A DNA stretch of 64,000 bases from Bedellia somnulentella (lineage: Eukaryota > Arthropoda > Insecta > Lepidoptera > Bedelliidae): the NCBI GenBank assembly GCA_963576735.1, contig OY755171.1, positions 2,542,001 to 2,606,000 of the forward strand, written 5' to 3'. The notes below the pieces were generated by a model. It worked only from the letters and a program-made list of their open reading frames with translations. It did not search any database and was not told where the DNA came from. Both the position numbers and the translations under genes were made by a program. This document shows positions 1 to 11,465 of the stretch, one piece after another; positions within the stretch are counted from its first letter, which is position 1, and every line of letters starts with the position of its first letter.

Positions 1-835
1 TTAGTAATGTGTACTGCATTGAATATGCTCACCCACTGAAATCGTTCCCGCCCGATTTGAATGGCTATTCAGTTACCAAATTGCCAAGGATGTAGTGAGT
101 GGCAATCATCTGTTATTACAGCCCTAGAACGCACTACGATTGTAGCAAAATGGCACCAACTCTAGAATGACCTATCTCACTCACACAAGCATGTACGATT
201 CAGTTACGTGCAGGTGCACGAGCTTGCACTAATTTGCGTATGTGAATTTTAGAACGTTTTTTCGCTCGTGTCCTTACTTTATATCAAGCATTCATGATTA
301 CTATACTATGCCAATTAAATTCGTTTTTGTCGAATTTAGCATACATGAAATATGGGTTAAACCCACACTGTAATGAGCTTGATTAAATTGGAATACTTAT
401 GGGATTGCTGTCTCTCACACAACGGACAATCCTTTTGAGAGACAGGTTCGTAATAATACTGAAATATGTTCTAATGAGTAAACAAATTTTTTTTAATATG
501 TATGCTAACTTATATTGCGAAACCTAATTCATTCATATAGTTATTTGCAGTACGGTTTTGGCTCAAAAAACCAGCCTCCATTTCAACCCGTGGGTGTTGT
601 TTCAAGAAACAATCAAGTGAATTACATAATTTAAAATGTTACGTTGTTTGATTCAGAGGTTCATGTAGACTGAACCATTAATACGAAATTATAAAACTAG
701 GTGCAGCTAACAACTCTCTACGCATGATAGCACACTCCATCCCTTTGTATATTTTGACATCCACTCTTATTATTCCTAAAACCCCAAAAAACCTGACCAA
801 AAAAAAACCCACATTGATATGAGCAACCATTCCAG
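1..835. other. Non-coding, probable intron upstream of the ankyrin exon
   Basis: No coding signal seen. The stretch ends in a C/A-rich tract and an AG acceptor at 834-835, so it is probably the intron preceding the ankyrin exon. A 10-bp inverted repeat (408-417 with 436-445, 18-nt loop) is the only local structure noted. Confidence 0.5.
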
Positions 836-1157
836 ATTAAAGAACTCCACTCCGCCGGCTATTCCCTCCTATCGATAGACTCCACCGGCCAGACCGCCCT
901 CCACATCGCCGCCAGATACGGCAACAAGGAGATCGTCAAATACTTAGTAGCGTGCGCTCCGACCTCCTTGCTAAACATGCGCGACAACGAACGCGGCCAA
1001 ACAGCGCTACATAAAGCGGCCGCGCATAAGAGACGCGCTATTTGTTGTATGCTGGTCGCTGGGGGCGCCTCTCTCACTCGGCAGGATAATGCAGGGCTAA
1101 CACCACGACATCTTGCAATTAGAGCTGAGGATCATGATCTTGCGTCCTACTTGGAAA
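836..1157 (+). CDS. Ankyrin-repeat exon, diacylglycerol kinase (zeta/iota, rdgA-like) C-terminal region
   Basis: One internal exon, open from an AG acceptor (834-835) to a GTAAGT donor at 1158. It encodes about 107 residues and leaves one base of a codon at its 3' end. Two to three ankyrin motifs are visible: TGQTALHIAARYGNKEIVKYL, then RGQTALHKAAAHKRRAICCML, then AGLTPRHLAIRAEDHDLASYL. Order and spacing resemble the C-terminal ankyrin repeats of type IV diacylglycerol kinases, membrane-associated lipid kinases that turn diacylglycerol into phosphatidic acid; fly rdgA acts in phototransduction. The kinase domain would lie left of the window and is not seen, so the identification rests on this exon alone. 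Codon use is GC-rich compared with the flanks, which supports a real exon. It could be another ankyrin protein. Confidence 0.7.
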
Positions 1158-1400
1158 GTAAGTAATACAACTGTAGTATCATTTTCATATATTTTGCTAC
1201 GAATATATGTAAATGACAACAAATGCGGCCAAACAGCGCTACATAAAGCGCCAACGCATAAGAGACGCGCTATTTGTTGTACGAGTATGCTGGTCGCTGG
1301 GGGTGCCTCTTTAACTCTGCAGGATAATGCCAGATTAACTCCACGACATCTTGCAATCAAAGCTGAGGATCATGATCTTGCGTCGTACTTGGAAAGTAAA
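1158..1400 (+). pseudogene. Tandem copy 2 of the ankyrin exon 3' half
   Basis: After about 60 bp of intron-like sequence the exon block starting GCGGCCAAACAGCGCTAC recurs at 1225. It is still open and encodes the same ankyrin motif, with six extra bases giving two added residues after RRAICC. The intron-like segment 5' of this copy resembles the one following copy 2, so the duplicated unit (about 232-239 bp) includes intron sequence. No AG acceptor sits at the expected 5' border, so it is probably not spliced as an independent exon. Confidence 0.7.
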
Positions 1401-1453
1401 TTATGACAATATAGTGTCATTTTCATATAATTTATCAACGAGTATATGTATAT

Positions 1454-1576
1454 GACAACGATGGCGGCCAAACAGTGCTACATAAAGCGGCCGCGCATAA
1501 GAGACGCGCTATTTTTTGCATGCTGGTCGCTGGGGGTGCCTCTCTCCCTCGGCAGGATAATGCAGGATTAACCTTC
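1454..1576 (+). pseudogene. Tandem copy 3 (truncated) of the ankyrin exon
   Basis: A third copy of the block starts at about 1464. It stops matching near 1576, within the AGLTP part of the repeat. Substitutions include loss of the CC pair after AI (tgttgt has become tttttgc). It carries no donor and is a decayed partial exon. Confidence 0.7.
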
Positions 1577-4500
1577 CATGAATTTTCATAAGCTAATTAA
1601 CTTTCTTTTAATCCAAGTAGTAAAATTAATTGTTCCATTCAAAATGACAAGGGTAATATAATACAGGAACACACAGGACCAACAGGAAGACACTAATGTT
1701 TTATATATTTTATATTGTGTAGGTTCGACTCAGGACTCGAATTCAAGTTTTATAAATATTTAATTAAATAAATAGTGCTAAGAACGTCTTTGTACCCAAG
1801 TCTTAGAACATTGGCAATTGCCAGAAACATAACTCAGATACTTTGGTTACAGGTCAGGAGCACTTCCAATTGGTCTCCGAAGACTTAGGAACGGCAGTTT
1901 GAAAACTGCTCGAGTCAAACCTCTAGAGAAAAGTTCATGTCGTAAAAGAACATTTCTATAACATTGCTCGAATAATATCGTTAAATTAAATGACCGGAGT
2001 AAACATTTTCATACCAAAGTGATATTTAACTTGTAATGATACTTGTTTAATGGATTCAATTTTAGGGAGTTAACCCCGACAGTTATTACCGAGCCACATG
2101 TGTATGATCTGAACGATACATGTATCAAAATAAACAGGATATAAAACGCGAATTCTAAAATTTTCGTCTTTATGACAAAGTTTTAGTTTGTACAGGGAAA
2201 GATCATTAAAAGTCCCGACCGACGGCGGCAGCGCTCAGGTGAACAAATCCTTGTCCCTGTACTGAATAACAAATAGTGGCTTATTATTATAAACTACGTT
2301 TCACTACGAAAATATATTAAAAATAATAAATTGAACGTTTTAATTAACCTGGTAACTTTTCCGAGTTACCGCGTTGTCAGATCGTTAGATCTACTTCCCG
2401 CTTAAGAATATTGTCAATTTAATTATAATTATTCAATGATTCAACTTTGACTTCTGGGTAATTGACAGTTGAAGTTTATTCATTACATTAGTAGGTTTAA
2501 AAATAAAATATATGATCTCAAAGGTTTCTAAGGTATTTTCGGGATATGATGTATTCATCCGATAAATATTTTGGGTAACTATAATAATATCTATCTTAAG
2601 TGTAAGTGACCTCTATTGAATCTTATGAATGTGTGTCGTGAAAGATGTATTAATGCAATCCAATCAGTCGATATTGTTTGACGACGGTGTATCGTGTTTT
2701 GTTGTGTTGTAATGTAAACGAAACAATACGTGTTGGCTAGTGGCAGAGTCGTGGTGTGCTCGATATCGATACACACGACTGCTCCATGCCAATACCTCTT
2801 ATAGACATAGTGTAAAGATTTTACTTAAATATTTCTCGCTGCAAAGCGAACTATGAAAGACAAAGCTGTGAGAATTTTCGTCGTATTGTAATATAGTAAG
2901 TTCATTAAGCATGTAAGAAGGATGGTAATAATCTCACTTATTCGTTTGCTCTTCTGTTAAGCAATGTCTATAGGGAAGTATTTTATTCAGGTTTTTCAAT
3001 TAATTTAAGTAGAAATATTGGAAAAGTAACTTAAAACATGCTTTTCGGTATGTTATTAGTTTTAATTGGCTGATTTCTTATTTTATTTAAAATCTTTATT
3101 CAAAATATTAGTGAATCTAATGACAACATCAAAATACTTTATTTAAAAATGAGCTGTAAAAACATGACATTGGCTAAATTATATTTTTTGGCTATTAATT
3201 TTTCATAGCAATATACAGAAGATCATGTTTTAAATATACACAAATAGTTTGCCTTAAAAGCAACTCCGTTCTATCTGATTTGGAATGAAATTATCATTTG
3301 TGATTTTTTTAATATGTAATGAAATTGTATCGTTTCTGCCCCCCAAGCCTATTTATTGTAATATTATTGAGCAAATATCACAGCCCCAAAGGAGATTTGA
3401 ACTAAATCTTCCACTAAGTTTTGAAATTTACATTGTATTTGTACAGTTTTATTTTCAAGCTTGAAGCTAAATAAAGCAATTTAGGGTAATACACTCATGA
3501 GTAATAAGAAAATATATGCTTATATAGTCTTCTAAATGAATCAGATTTCTCTTATTGCTACGATCTGACGGACTTTTTATTGTAAACGAAATAAGAAACC
3601 TTTGACCATCGAGCTTAAATATAATTACAATATAAATTATAATATTATTTAGTATTGCGATGTCATTAATATTTCCCATTGTAATTTCAATTTTATCACG
3701 AAGTACAAGTAATTGTAGATTCATAATTAATTCAAATTATAAACAATGCCAATTTAATCTGGTAACTGTAAGTGATATTTTCCTAGTAGATATTTACCAT
3801 TATTATATTTGAGGCCTTCATTCGCGCTCGTGTGCTGTATAGTAATATAACTATCTATATATATTACGATTATTAGTCACGAGACTTTTTGACCAAATTC
3901 TATAAAATATATTATCACTAGTGATAGAGTTTGAAGCACTGATTAATGCTTTCCAAAATGGTGATAGAGGTAAGATCATTTCTAAACTAACTGTTAATTA
4001 GGCATTTTTATAACCATTCAGAAGAAGCATTTACCAAGTATCTTTATACAGTATGTTCCTACAACAACTGCTTTAACTTTTTGCTACCCTTATAAAGAAG
4101 ATCACTTTTTAAAATGAACGTATTTTTTATTACCATTCCTTGACATTTGCTGTTACAAAACGAAAATTGTTTAATTTAAATAAATGTAAGAGTAAGCCAG
4201 CCTAAAGGAATCGTTTCATCGAAGTCTTATTTCATTGTAATTTAACAAATCAGTTTAGATAGAATTGGTTTTCATAAATTTGTATAAAATAGAGTCTGTA
4301 GTCCTTAACCGATTCACAATGTTGACTTGTAAACTAAATTCGTGGAAATAGTAATCTCAGAGCATTGAACTGACCAGGGGAATAAGTTTGGTTTTTATTT
4401 TTCATTCGTTATGAGGTTATTGTGTACGTACAGCCTAACCTAATATATTTTATTTACACATTTTTTTCGCTTCAACTATTATCATAATTTCAAAACAAGG

Positions 4501-6454
4501 TTGTAAATCTTACGAGTACATTGAACTAATTTAATACATCAAAAATCGAAATGACTCCGAGGTTTTATAGTTTTTGATTGTTTGAATTTCTGTTTGGTGA
4601 AATGCTCTGTTGTTCTAGTTTTAAGTATATTTATTTTGAATAGAATTATGTTGTCTTTGTACAACGATCTGTTGTTTTGTTATAGATTTAATCATATTTA
4701 TTGTTACTGATTTGTTAAGATATTCCTCTTTGTAATCGGATTATACATTGAAATTCAATTTAATATAGATAGCATCGGATGTCAAACTTAACAGGTTTCA
4801 TTATTTTATTTTATTTTAAATTTGGTAAATAAGTTATTTGCCGTGGAGACTCAAATGAAACAAAATAATATATCGTAAAAAAATCACACTTAATACGTTG
4901 GGGTGCAATTTAATATCTCATCAAAAAGGCCCCACCCTTATCTAAAACTTAAAATGGCTGACTTTCACTCCAAATATTCACACAACAAGTTCTTGGTCTT
5001 ATAAGTTCTTAGTTCTAAGTCAGCCGCAAGTTGTTTATGATTAATTAATAACTGTTTCTAAAGTTTATTCGTTACAAACATAAATTGCGAATGATGATGA
5101 TTGATGATAAATGATAACAATAGAAACAGCCCCCGTAGCATGATTTGTATGTCGTATGAGAGCGAGTATGTCACGCGAGACATGAGTAACTGACACTTAT
5201 CACGTGCCATACTCGATCTCACACCTCTTTTGATACTTATACTGGTTTTAGTGAATGTGATTTTTTTATAATTAATATCTCAATATAATTTCTTTATTTT
5301 TTTCATTCTTTGATTTCAAATAATTAACAACAATGATAAGCTCAACTGTCAAGTAATAAAGATGAATATGAAGTCTTCACGGTTACTACGAAATAAAAAA
5401 AAACAAATCATTTAAAATTTCAATTAACTCTTACTGCAGATTCAGTTACAATATTTTAGTTCAAGCTTTTTAACACTGACTTTTTCAATACTAAATGAAA
5501 TACGAAAAAAAACCTGTTCAGTTTGACATCAAATGTATAAATAACTCCTCATCAATACAATGTTTTATAAATTATAGAATATAATGTTTACAGAGCACTT
5601 ATTTCATTGTTAGTAGAAACATTTAACTTATTTTTGCACCGAACAAAAACTTAAAAGAATTTATGATCAATTACACTTGAAAAAGAAATATAATGATATG
5701 TAAGTACAAATGTTTTTGTTTTAATGCCCTATTAAAGTCAAAATATAATTCGATATGCAAAATTTTACTAAAGTAATGCTGATTACAAAACCATTTCGAG
5801 ATATTATGGTTAAAAACAATATTTTCTTGAAATTAGATCAAACAAAGCTAAGATGACTTATATTTTATCAAAAAACTGTAACAGTGTTTGACCTTCAATG
5901 TTGTTTCGAAAAGATACGGTTTTGCAGTTTATTAATAAAATATCGAAAACCATAGGTTTGTTTAGTATAATATCGTAATAATTTCATTTGACATCACAAA
6001 TTCGTGATATGTTTTGCAATCAGCAACATTTTTATAAAACATTTCGCTTCATTTGCATGTCGCTACGTGATTTTATCGATCGATGACGTCATTAAGTACA
6101 AAAGTTGAACAATCTTTAAAAAATCATAACTTTACAATTACTCATTTTAAATGGAAAATATTCAAATCAGTCTTTTATTTTCGTGTTTACTATCGAATAA
6201 AAATATTTAATAAATACCAAAAAAAACTTTGCATACCGAATTGAAGAATTGAAAGATGTCCTAATGGTTGCGATCGGAAACCCATCACAAAGGCAGTTGT
6301 CCTCTAAAACCCTATAACCCCAAGAAGTTCTTCAAATTCCTTTCCATGCTCTTACAAAAGTCGATAAGACATCTCAAAAAGTTACTAAAATTCATTGAGA
6401 AATTAAATATTCACTGAATGACAAATTTAGTCTCTCTCAAATTCTAACTCTTAT
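1577..6454. other. Long AT-rich non-coding stretch
   Basis: No ORF with recognisable protein content, no tRNA and no convincing repeat border was seen on either strand. A palindromic TGACGTCA (CRE-like) core lies at about 6084-6091 next to an ATCGATCGAT palindrome; with no gene beside it I assign no role. It may be intron or intergenic DNA downstream of the ankyrin exon. Confidence 0.4.
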
Positions 6455-7009
6455 AAAGGGTCTAGCAGGCTAAGGGAACAAGATTGGCCCCCGAAGCTGA
6501 TCTTGCTGATTTTTATGGTGGTGCACCGGTTTCAGCCACGGTTACTGTGTGACAAAAATCAGCCCTCGATCTTCTTTTGTTTTGGAGATTTTTGACATTT
6601 ACCAAATCATCAAGGTATTTTTGAAACTTATATTTTAGATGAACTACGCAAGCTAGAACAACCAAACCAAATCACGGTAAACGAGAATAAAATGAACTTT
6701 TAATCGCATGTTTTTATGGGGGGGCCTACCTATAGTATTTCAGTCAAAAAATCATAGTTTATTTATTTTAATACATTTTTTTGACGTTTGACGCGGAGGT
6801 ACACCCACCAAAAAAATCTCAAATAGAGCTACTAAAGGCATGTTCAAGTACATAAAAAAAAAATTCCAAAAATCGTGGTGCGTCATGTCAAAAAATCGAA
6901 AATATTTGCAATACAACACCAGTATTTAAGTACTAGAGTAGTATATATTTTATGTAAACTCTATAGTGTTTATTAGATTCTATTTATGAAGATAACATTT
7001 TGACATCTG

Positions 7010-7086
7010 ACATTTGACATTTGCAATCAAATGGTGCACTACAGTCTCAACACCCCCCTAAGTTACTGTTGGCATAATACAAATAT
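7010..7086. repeat. Left copy of the 77-bp target-site duplication
   Basis: The 77 bases ending TAATACAAATAT are repeated without visible change at 8050-8126 on the other side of the RTE insertion. Confidence 0.85.
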
Positions 7087-8049
7087 ACATACATACATAC
7101 ATACATATTCTCACGCCGTTAGTTCCCATTGGGGTAGGCAGAGACTATCGATCGCCACCTTGTACGATCCTGGCAAACCTCTCTGGCTTCGTTTACATCC
7201 ATCAATCTTTTCATACATGCTCTTTTATTCTTCATACTGCGGACACCTGCCTTTTTGAGCACATTTTCTATTTGATCCAAATGTGTCCTCCGAGGTCGTC
7301 CTCTACTAACATTACCTTCCACATTGGCTCTATATATCTCTTTCACCAATTTACTGTCATCCATCCTCTCTATGTGCCCAAACCATCTCAACATTCCTTT
7401 TTCTATCTTTCTTACAATATCATCTTTTACACCACACCTTTCACGAATCACATCATTCCTCACACGATCACATAACCTTACATTACACACTTTTCTGAGG
7501 GATCTCATTTCTACTGCATTCACTCTACTTTCATGCTTCTTCTGCCACACCCAACATTCACTGCCATACATAAGCGTAGGAACGAGGACAGCATCATGCA
7601 CAGCCATTCGGGCCTTTTCGGACACCGATTGACTAGACATGACACTATCCAGTGCTCCATTTACCGCATTACCCTTTTTTACTCTTCTTTCAATGTCTTC
7701 ATCACACTTTCCATCCCTAGTAAACAAACTTCCCAGATAGACGAACTCTTTCACTTGTTCCACTTTCTTACCATTAATCTCAATCACGCATTCGGTCATA
7801 TTCACCTCTCTCTCAAAAACCATAGTTTTTGTTTTATCCACATTCACCCTCATTCCCTTTTTTTCAAAAGACGCACATGCAATATTCATCATCTCTTGCA
7901 GCTCTTCCACCGATGATGCAAGTAGCACTTGATCGTCGGCATATAAGAGGCATTTAATGATGAATCCACCCATTCTCAATCCATAATCACTTTCACGCAA
8001 CTCTGTTAAACAGTCATCCATGAACAAATTGAAGAGCCACGGGGAAGCT
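7087..8049 (-). mobile_element. 5'-truncated RTE-like LINE insertion
   Basis: A 963-bp minus-strand insertion. The 3' tail is (TATG)n at 7087-7110. The coding part (7119-8049) is the C-terminal half of a non-LTR reverse transcriptase, open to the natural stop at 7119: a YADD catalytic motif near the truncated N-terminus, then the thumb and C-terminal region (LRWFGHIERM, RGRPRRTHLDQI, DRTRWRSIVSAYPNGN). The C-terminal pattern and microsatellite tail fit the RTE group. Because it is 5'-truncated, no endonuclease domain is present and it cannot move by itself. It is the best-preserved RTE copy in the window and the reference for the other fragments. Confidence 0.9.
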
Positions 8050-8126
8050 ACATTTGACATTTGCAATCAAATGGTGCACTACAGTCTCAACACCCCCCTA
8101 AGTTACTGTTGGCATAATACAAATAT
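8050..8126. repeat. Right copy of the 77-bp target-site duplication
   Basis: Identical by eye to 7010-7086. Foldback-arm sequence (GGATCAGATAAG) resumes directly after it. Confidence 0.85.
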
Positions 8127-8585
8127 GGATCAGATAAGAAAGCTCAAAGTTGCGCAATGTAGCTCAGAGGGCAATGGAGAGGGCTATGCTCGGGGTTGCT
8201 TTGCGCGATCGAATCAGAAATGAGGAGGTCCACTGAAGAACTAAAGTCACCGACATAGCCCGAAGAGTTGTAAATCGGGATATCGATGAATGTAGGTGGC
8301 TCAGGAAGCGTCATTACAAGCGGACAAGCGGAAGTCATTATCGGAAGCATATGTTCAGCAGTGGATGTATATGTGTATGTAGCAGACGAGCATAGCCCTC
8401 TCCATTGCCCTCTGAGCTACATTGAGCAACTTTGAGCTTTCTTATCTGATCCATATTTGTATTATGCCAACAGTAACTTAGGGGGGTGTTGAGACTGTAG
8501 TGCACCATTTGATTGCAAATGTCAAATGTCAGATGTCAAAATGTTATCTTCATAAATAGAATCTAATAAACACTATAGAGTTTAC

Positions 8586-8734
8586 TCATAAATAAAAGAT
8601 GTTATTAAAGGAAAGAAAAATTTCGACACTGGCGGGGTTCGAACCCCGAAATTTTTCTTTCCTTTAATAACATCTTTTATTTATGAGTAATAATAATCCC
8701 CACATGAGGAATTCATGTCAAAAAACATTAAACA
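8586..8734. mobile_element. 149-bp insertion containing a perfect 43-bp hairpin
   Basis: The insertion interrupts the right foldback arm and is flanked by ATAGAGTTTAC at 8575-8585 and 8735-8745 (11-bp duplication); the left arm at about 6951-6975 lacks it. Arms 8583-8625 and 8647-8689 are perfect reverse complements of 43 bp. The 21-nt loop holds GGGTTCGAACCCC, which looks like a tRNA T-arm (Pol III box B). The 3' part contains TAATAATCCCCACAT, also seen at about 28330-28345. It is probably an unusual tRNA-related short element. Confidence 0.75.
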
Positions 8735-9296
8735 ATAGAGTTTACATAAAATATATACTACTCTAGTACTCAAATACTGGTGTTGTATTGCAAATATTTT
8801 CGATTTTTTGACATGACGCACCACGATTTTTGGAAAAAAATTTATATGCGCTTGTTCATGTCTTTAGTAGCTCTTTTTGAGATTTTTTTGGTGGGTGTAC
8901 CTCCGCGGCAAACGTCAAAAAAATGTACTAAAAAAAATAAACTATGATTTTTTGACTGAAGTACTATTGGGTACTATTGGTAGGCCCCCCATAAAAACAT
9001 GCGATAAAAAGTTCATTTTATTCTCGTTTATCGTGATTTGGTTTGGTTGTTCTAGCTTGCGTAGTTTATCTAAAATATAAGTTTAAAAAATACCTTGATG
9101 ATTTGGTAAATGTCAAAAATCTCCAAAACAAAAGAAGATCGAGGGCTGATTTTTGTCACACAGTAACCGTGGCTGAAACCGGTGCACCACCATAAAAATC
9201 AGCAAGATCGGCTTCGGGGGCCAATCTTGTTCCCTTAGCCTGCTAGACCCTTTTAGAAGTACATGGGGGTTGAGAAAATGCTTAACTTTTCCGTTA

Positions 9297-10423
9297 GGGG
9301 GCGTCCATAAATTATGAGAGGTGTTTTTTTCAATTGTCTGTACCTCCCTCCCCCTCTGGTGAGATGTCGTGAGATTTTATTCAACCCCCGCCCCAATCTC
9401 CGAATCTCACGTGAGATTTTTCAAAATGTAAGTTTCTTACATAAACGCCTGGGATTGTTATTGTAAAAAGAAAAAAACAAATTTGCATCGTGCTTTTACT
9501 CACGACTATTACTACTAGTCTTAAGTAATCAATATTGCTGAGAGTTTAATTATACTGACTGCTGTGTAGTGTCGGCTCAGAATAGCACTACCCCATTTCT
9601 TCCGGTGGGTGTACGTAAGAGGCGACTAACGGTATTGGGGCTTTTTAAGGGATTTTTGGGCGATGCGGTTGGAGACCCATCACCATCAACCTTTATTCTA
9701 CCATCTTTTCCCTACTCAACTTCCAAAAGTGGCTGAGAAATTTCTAATTTCTCAGCTCTGGCTACCCCTTTTAGGGATTTATAGCCGTGAGTTTATGTAT
9801 GTTTGTTTAATTATAAGTGTAATAAAAAATTAACAATAGAATACGTAAATCGTAAATACTGCAATTAAAAAAATAATATCTACTCTATTTCAGTCCATGG
9901 AGAATCATGCACGGTCTCAAGAGAGACTATTGGAACCAACATTTCCATATGATTTTCAGTAAAATCATCTGCTCCTTCAACTTCGTTCTGATCTAGCCAC
10001 TCTAAGCCATTTGCACTTGTACAAAGTAACTCATCAGCTCGTCTTGTGACAATCCGTGAGGGTCACACTTTGCGGAACATACGCGCTTGCTTAGCTGGTG
10101 CAATGTGGCTGATCGCCTGTGCTCTGCAGCTCTTGTGCTAGATGCAAAGTAAATACCGCATGTACTGCAGCATCCTCTAAATCATCACGTACACTTGGGT
10201 AATAGAGATCATAAGGCGTGCTGATGAAACCATTCAGCGGTTGAATCGGTAGGCAGTGGCGTATTAGAAATGGAGCAAAATAGTATAGTTTGTTTTTGTT
10301 TGAATCAGAAAAAAATTGCGTGATATTTGTCGAGACTCTCCGTCTCTCCAATGTAAGATTAGATGAGATTTGACTCGACCCTCTCCCCCCCTTAAACACC
10401 TCACGTATTTTATGGACGCCCCC
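9297..10423 (-). mobile_element. DNA-transposon relic with GGGGGCGTCC ends and TTA flanks
   Basis: The left end GGGGGCGTCCATAAATTATG and the right end, read as its complement, match over about 30 bp with a few mismatches. Both ends are flanked by TTA (9294-9296 and 10424-10426). A 3-bp TTA duplication and G-rich ends fit PIF/Harbinger-type elements. The minus strand holds decayed coding sequence in different frames: one run from about 10399 to 10091 and another at about 10060-9885 (contains EWLDQNEVEGADDFTENHME). No catalytic motif could be placed. A SINE-A copy (9555-9804) sits inside. Confidence 0.65.
9555..9804 (+). mobile_element. SINE-A copy
   Basis: Full-length copy of the commonest repeat here. 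It starts GCTGTGTAGTGTCGGCT, has an internal GGAGACCCATCACC and an end TTTATAGCCGTGAG with a TATG-type tail. Flanked by GTTTAATTATA at 9544-9554 and 9805-9815 (11-bp duplication). Confidence 0.85.
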
Positions 10424-10670
10424 TTACTGAATAACTGACTGCAAACAATCAGCTGATTACTACTGGTGGTTAAAATTGTCCCCATGATAATTCTTTATCC
10501 TTTATATATTACGGCAAACATTAAATATCGCTAATAAATAAAGGATAAATATCCCCGGATGGGATCGCCACATGAGGTTGGCATAGACAAGAACATTCTT
10601 CTAATTATTAAATATCGCCTTGAACGTAATGTGCGCATTAAAAGTTTTTTTTACATTTATACATATATTG

Positions 10671-10905
10671 CTGTGTAGTGTCGGCTTAGAATAGCACTAC
10701 CCCATTTCTTCCGGTGGGTGTACGTAAGGGGCGACTAACGGTATTGGGGCATTTTAAAGGATTTTCGGGCTATGCAGTTGGAGACCCATCACCAACAACC
10801 TTTATGTTACCATGCATGTTTCCCCACGCAACTTCCAAAAGTGGCTGAGGGATTTCTAATTCCTTAGCTCTGGCTACCCCTTCTTTGGATTTATAGCCTT
10901 GAATC
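10671..10905 (+). mobile_element. SINE-A copy (plus half of an inverted pair)
   Basis: Nearly full-length SINE-A that passes directly into an inverted partial copy at 10906, forming a palindromic pair. Confidence 0.8.
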
Positions 10906-11012
10906 TCCAACCGCATCGGTCAAAAATCTCTTGCAAAACCCCAAATACCCTCAGTCGCCTCGTACGTACACCCACGGGATGACATGGGGTTCTAAGCCGA
11001 CACTACACAGCA
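10906..11012 (-). mobile_element. SINE-A partial copy, inverted
   Basis: Reverse complement of the SINE-A 5' half, ending TAAGCCGACACTACACAGC. It abuts the plus-strand copy head to head. Confidence 0.75.
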
Positions 11013-11465
11013 TAAAAGATAGTTTTTCCCATAATTTCCACAGAATCAGAAAACAGGATCCGGTTTGATCTGGTTTTCAAGAAATGTGGTAACCGCATTT
11101 AAACAACGCGAAACGTATTGCTGAATTCCCAAACAGTGACCAAGAAAATAAAATCCTTATACGCAAAGAAAACAACTGAAGTAATCGGAGACACGGAATG
11201 AAACCTATGCTAACGTTAAAATGCAAGTTTTCATTCTAGAATGAGCTCAGTTGTGTAGTTTATTTGTTTCAATACAGTTGGTAATAGTCGTTTTGATTTA
11301 TTTTTCTATTATTTACACGTAGGCAAGACTCTATTTAATATTCGTTCCTAAAGTTAAGAAACGAACTAAGTGTAAGTATTTTAGTTTTAATACATAATAC
11401 AAATTAACATCCTCCATCTAAATACATTACATCAATAAAGTACAAACCAAAATAGCTAATCAAAT
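11013..11465. other. No feature seen
   Basis: AT-rich spacer between SINE-A copies. No ORF or repeat recognised. Confidence 0.4.

Larger units (their letters stand above)
6455..9253. mobile_element. Large foldback (long inverted repeat) element
   Basis: The left arm runs from about 6455 (AAAGGGTCTAGCAGGCTAAG) to 8192 and the right arm from 8387 to 9253. They match as reverse complements over about 700 bp once two later insertions are removed: an RTE LINE in the left arm and a small hairpin element in the right arm. The 194-nt loop (8193-8386) and inner arm contain a decayed LINE RT C-terminal fragment (QRAMERAMLGVALRDRIRNE with later stops). No transposase or clear flanking duplication was found. 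It could be a long-TIR non-autonomous DNA transposon or an inverted duplication. Confidence 0.75.

Noticed and set aside
6084..6091. CRE-like TGACGTCA as a promoter element
   Set aside because: An isolated 8-bp palindrome with no nearby gene start.
7031..7916. Plus-strand open frames across the RTE
   Set aside because: Antisense shadows of the RT coding strand.
8626..8646. A tRNA gene at GGGGTTCGAACCCC
   Set aside because: Only a T-arm-like loop inside a perfect hairpin; no remaining tRNA parts.
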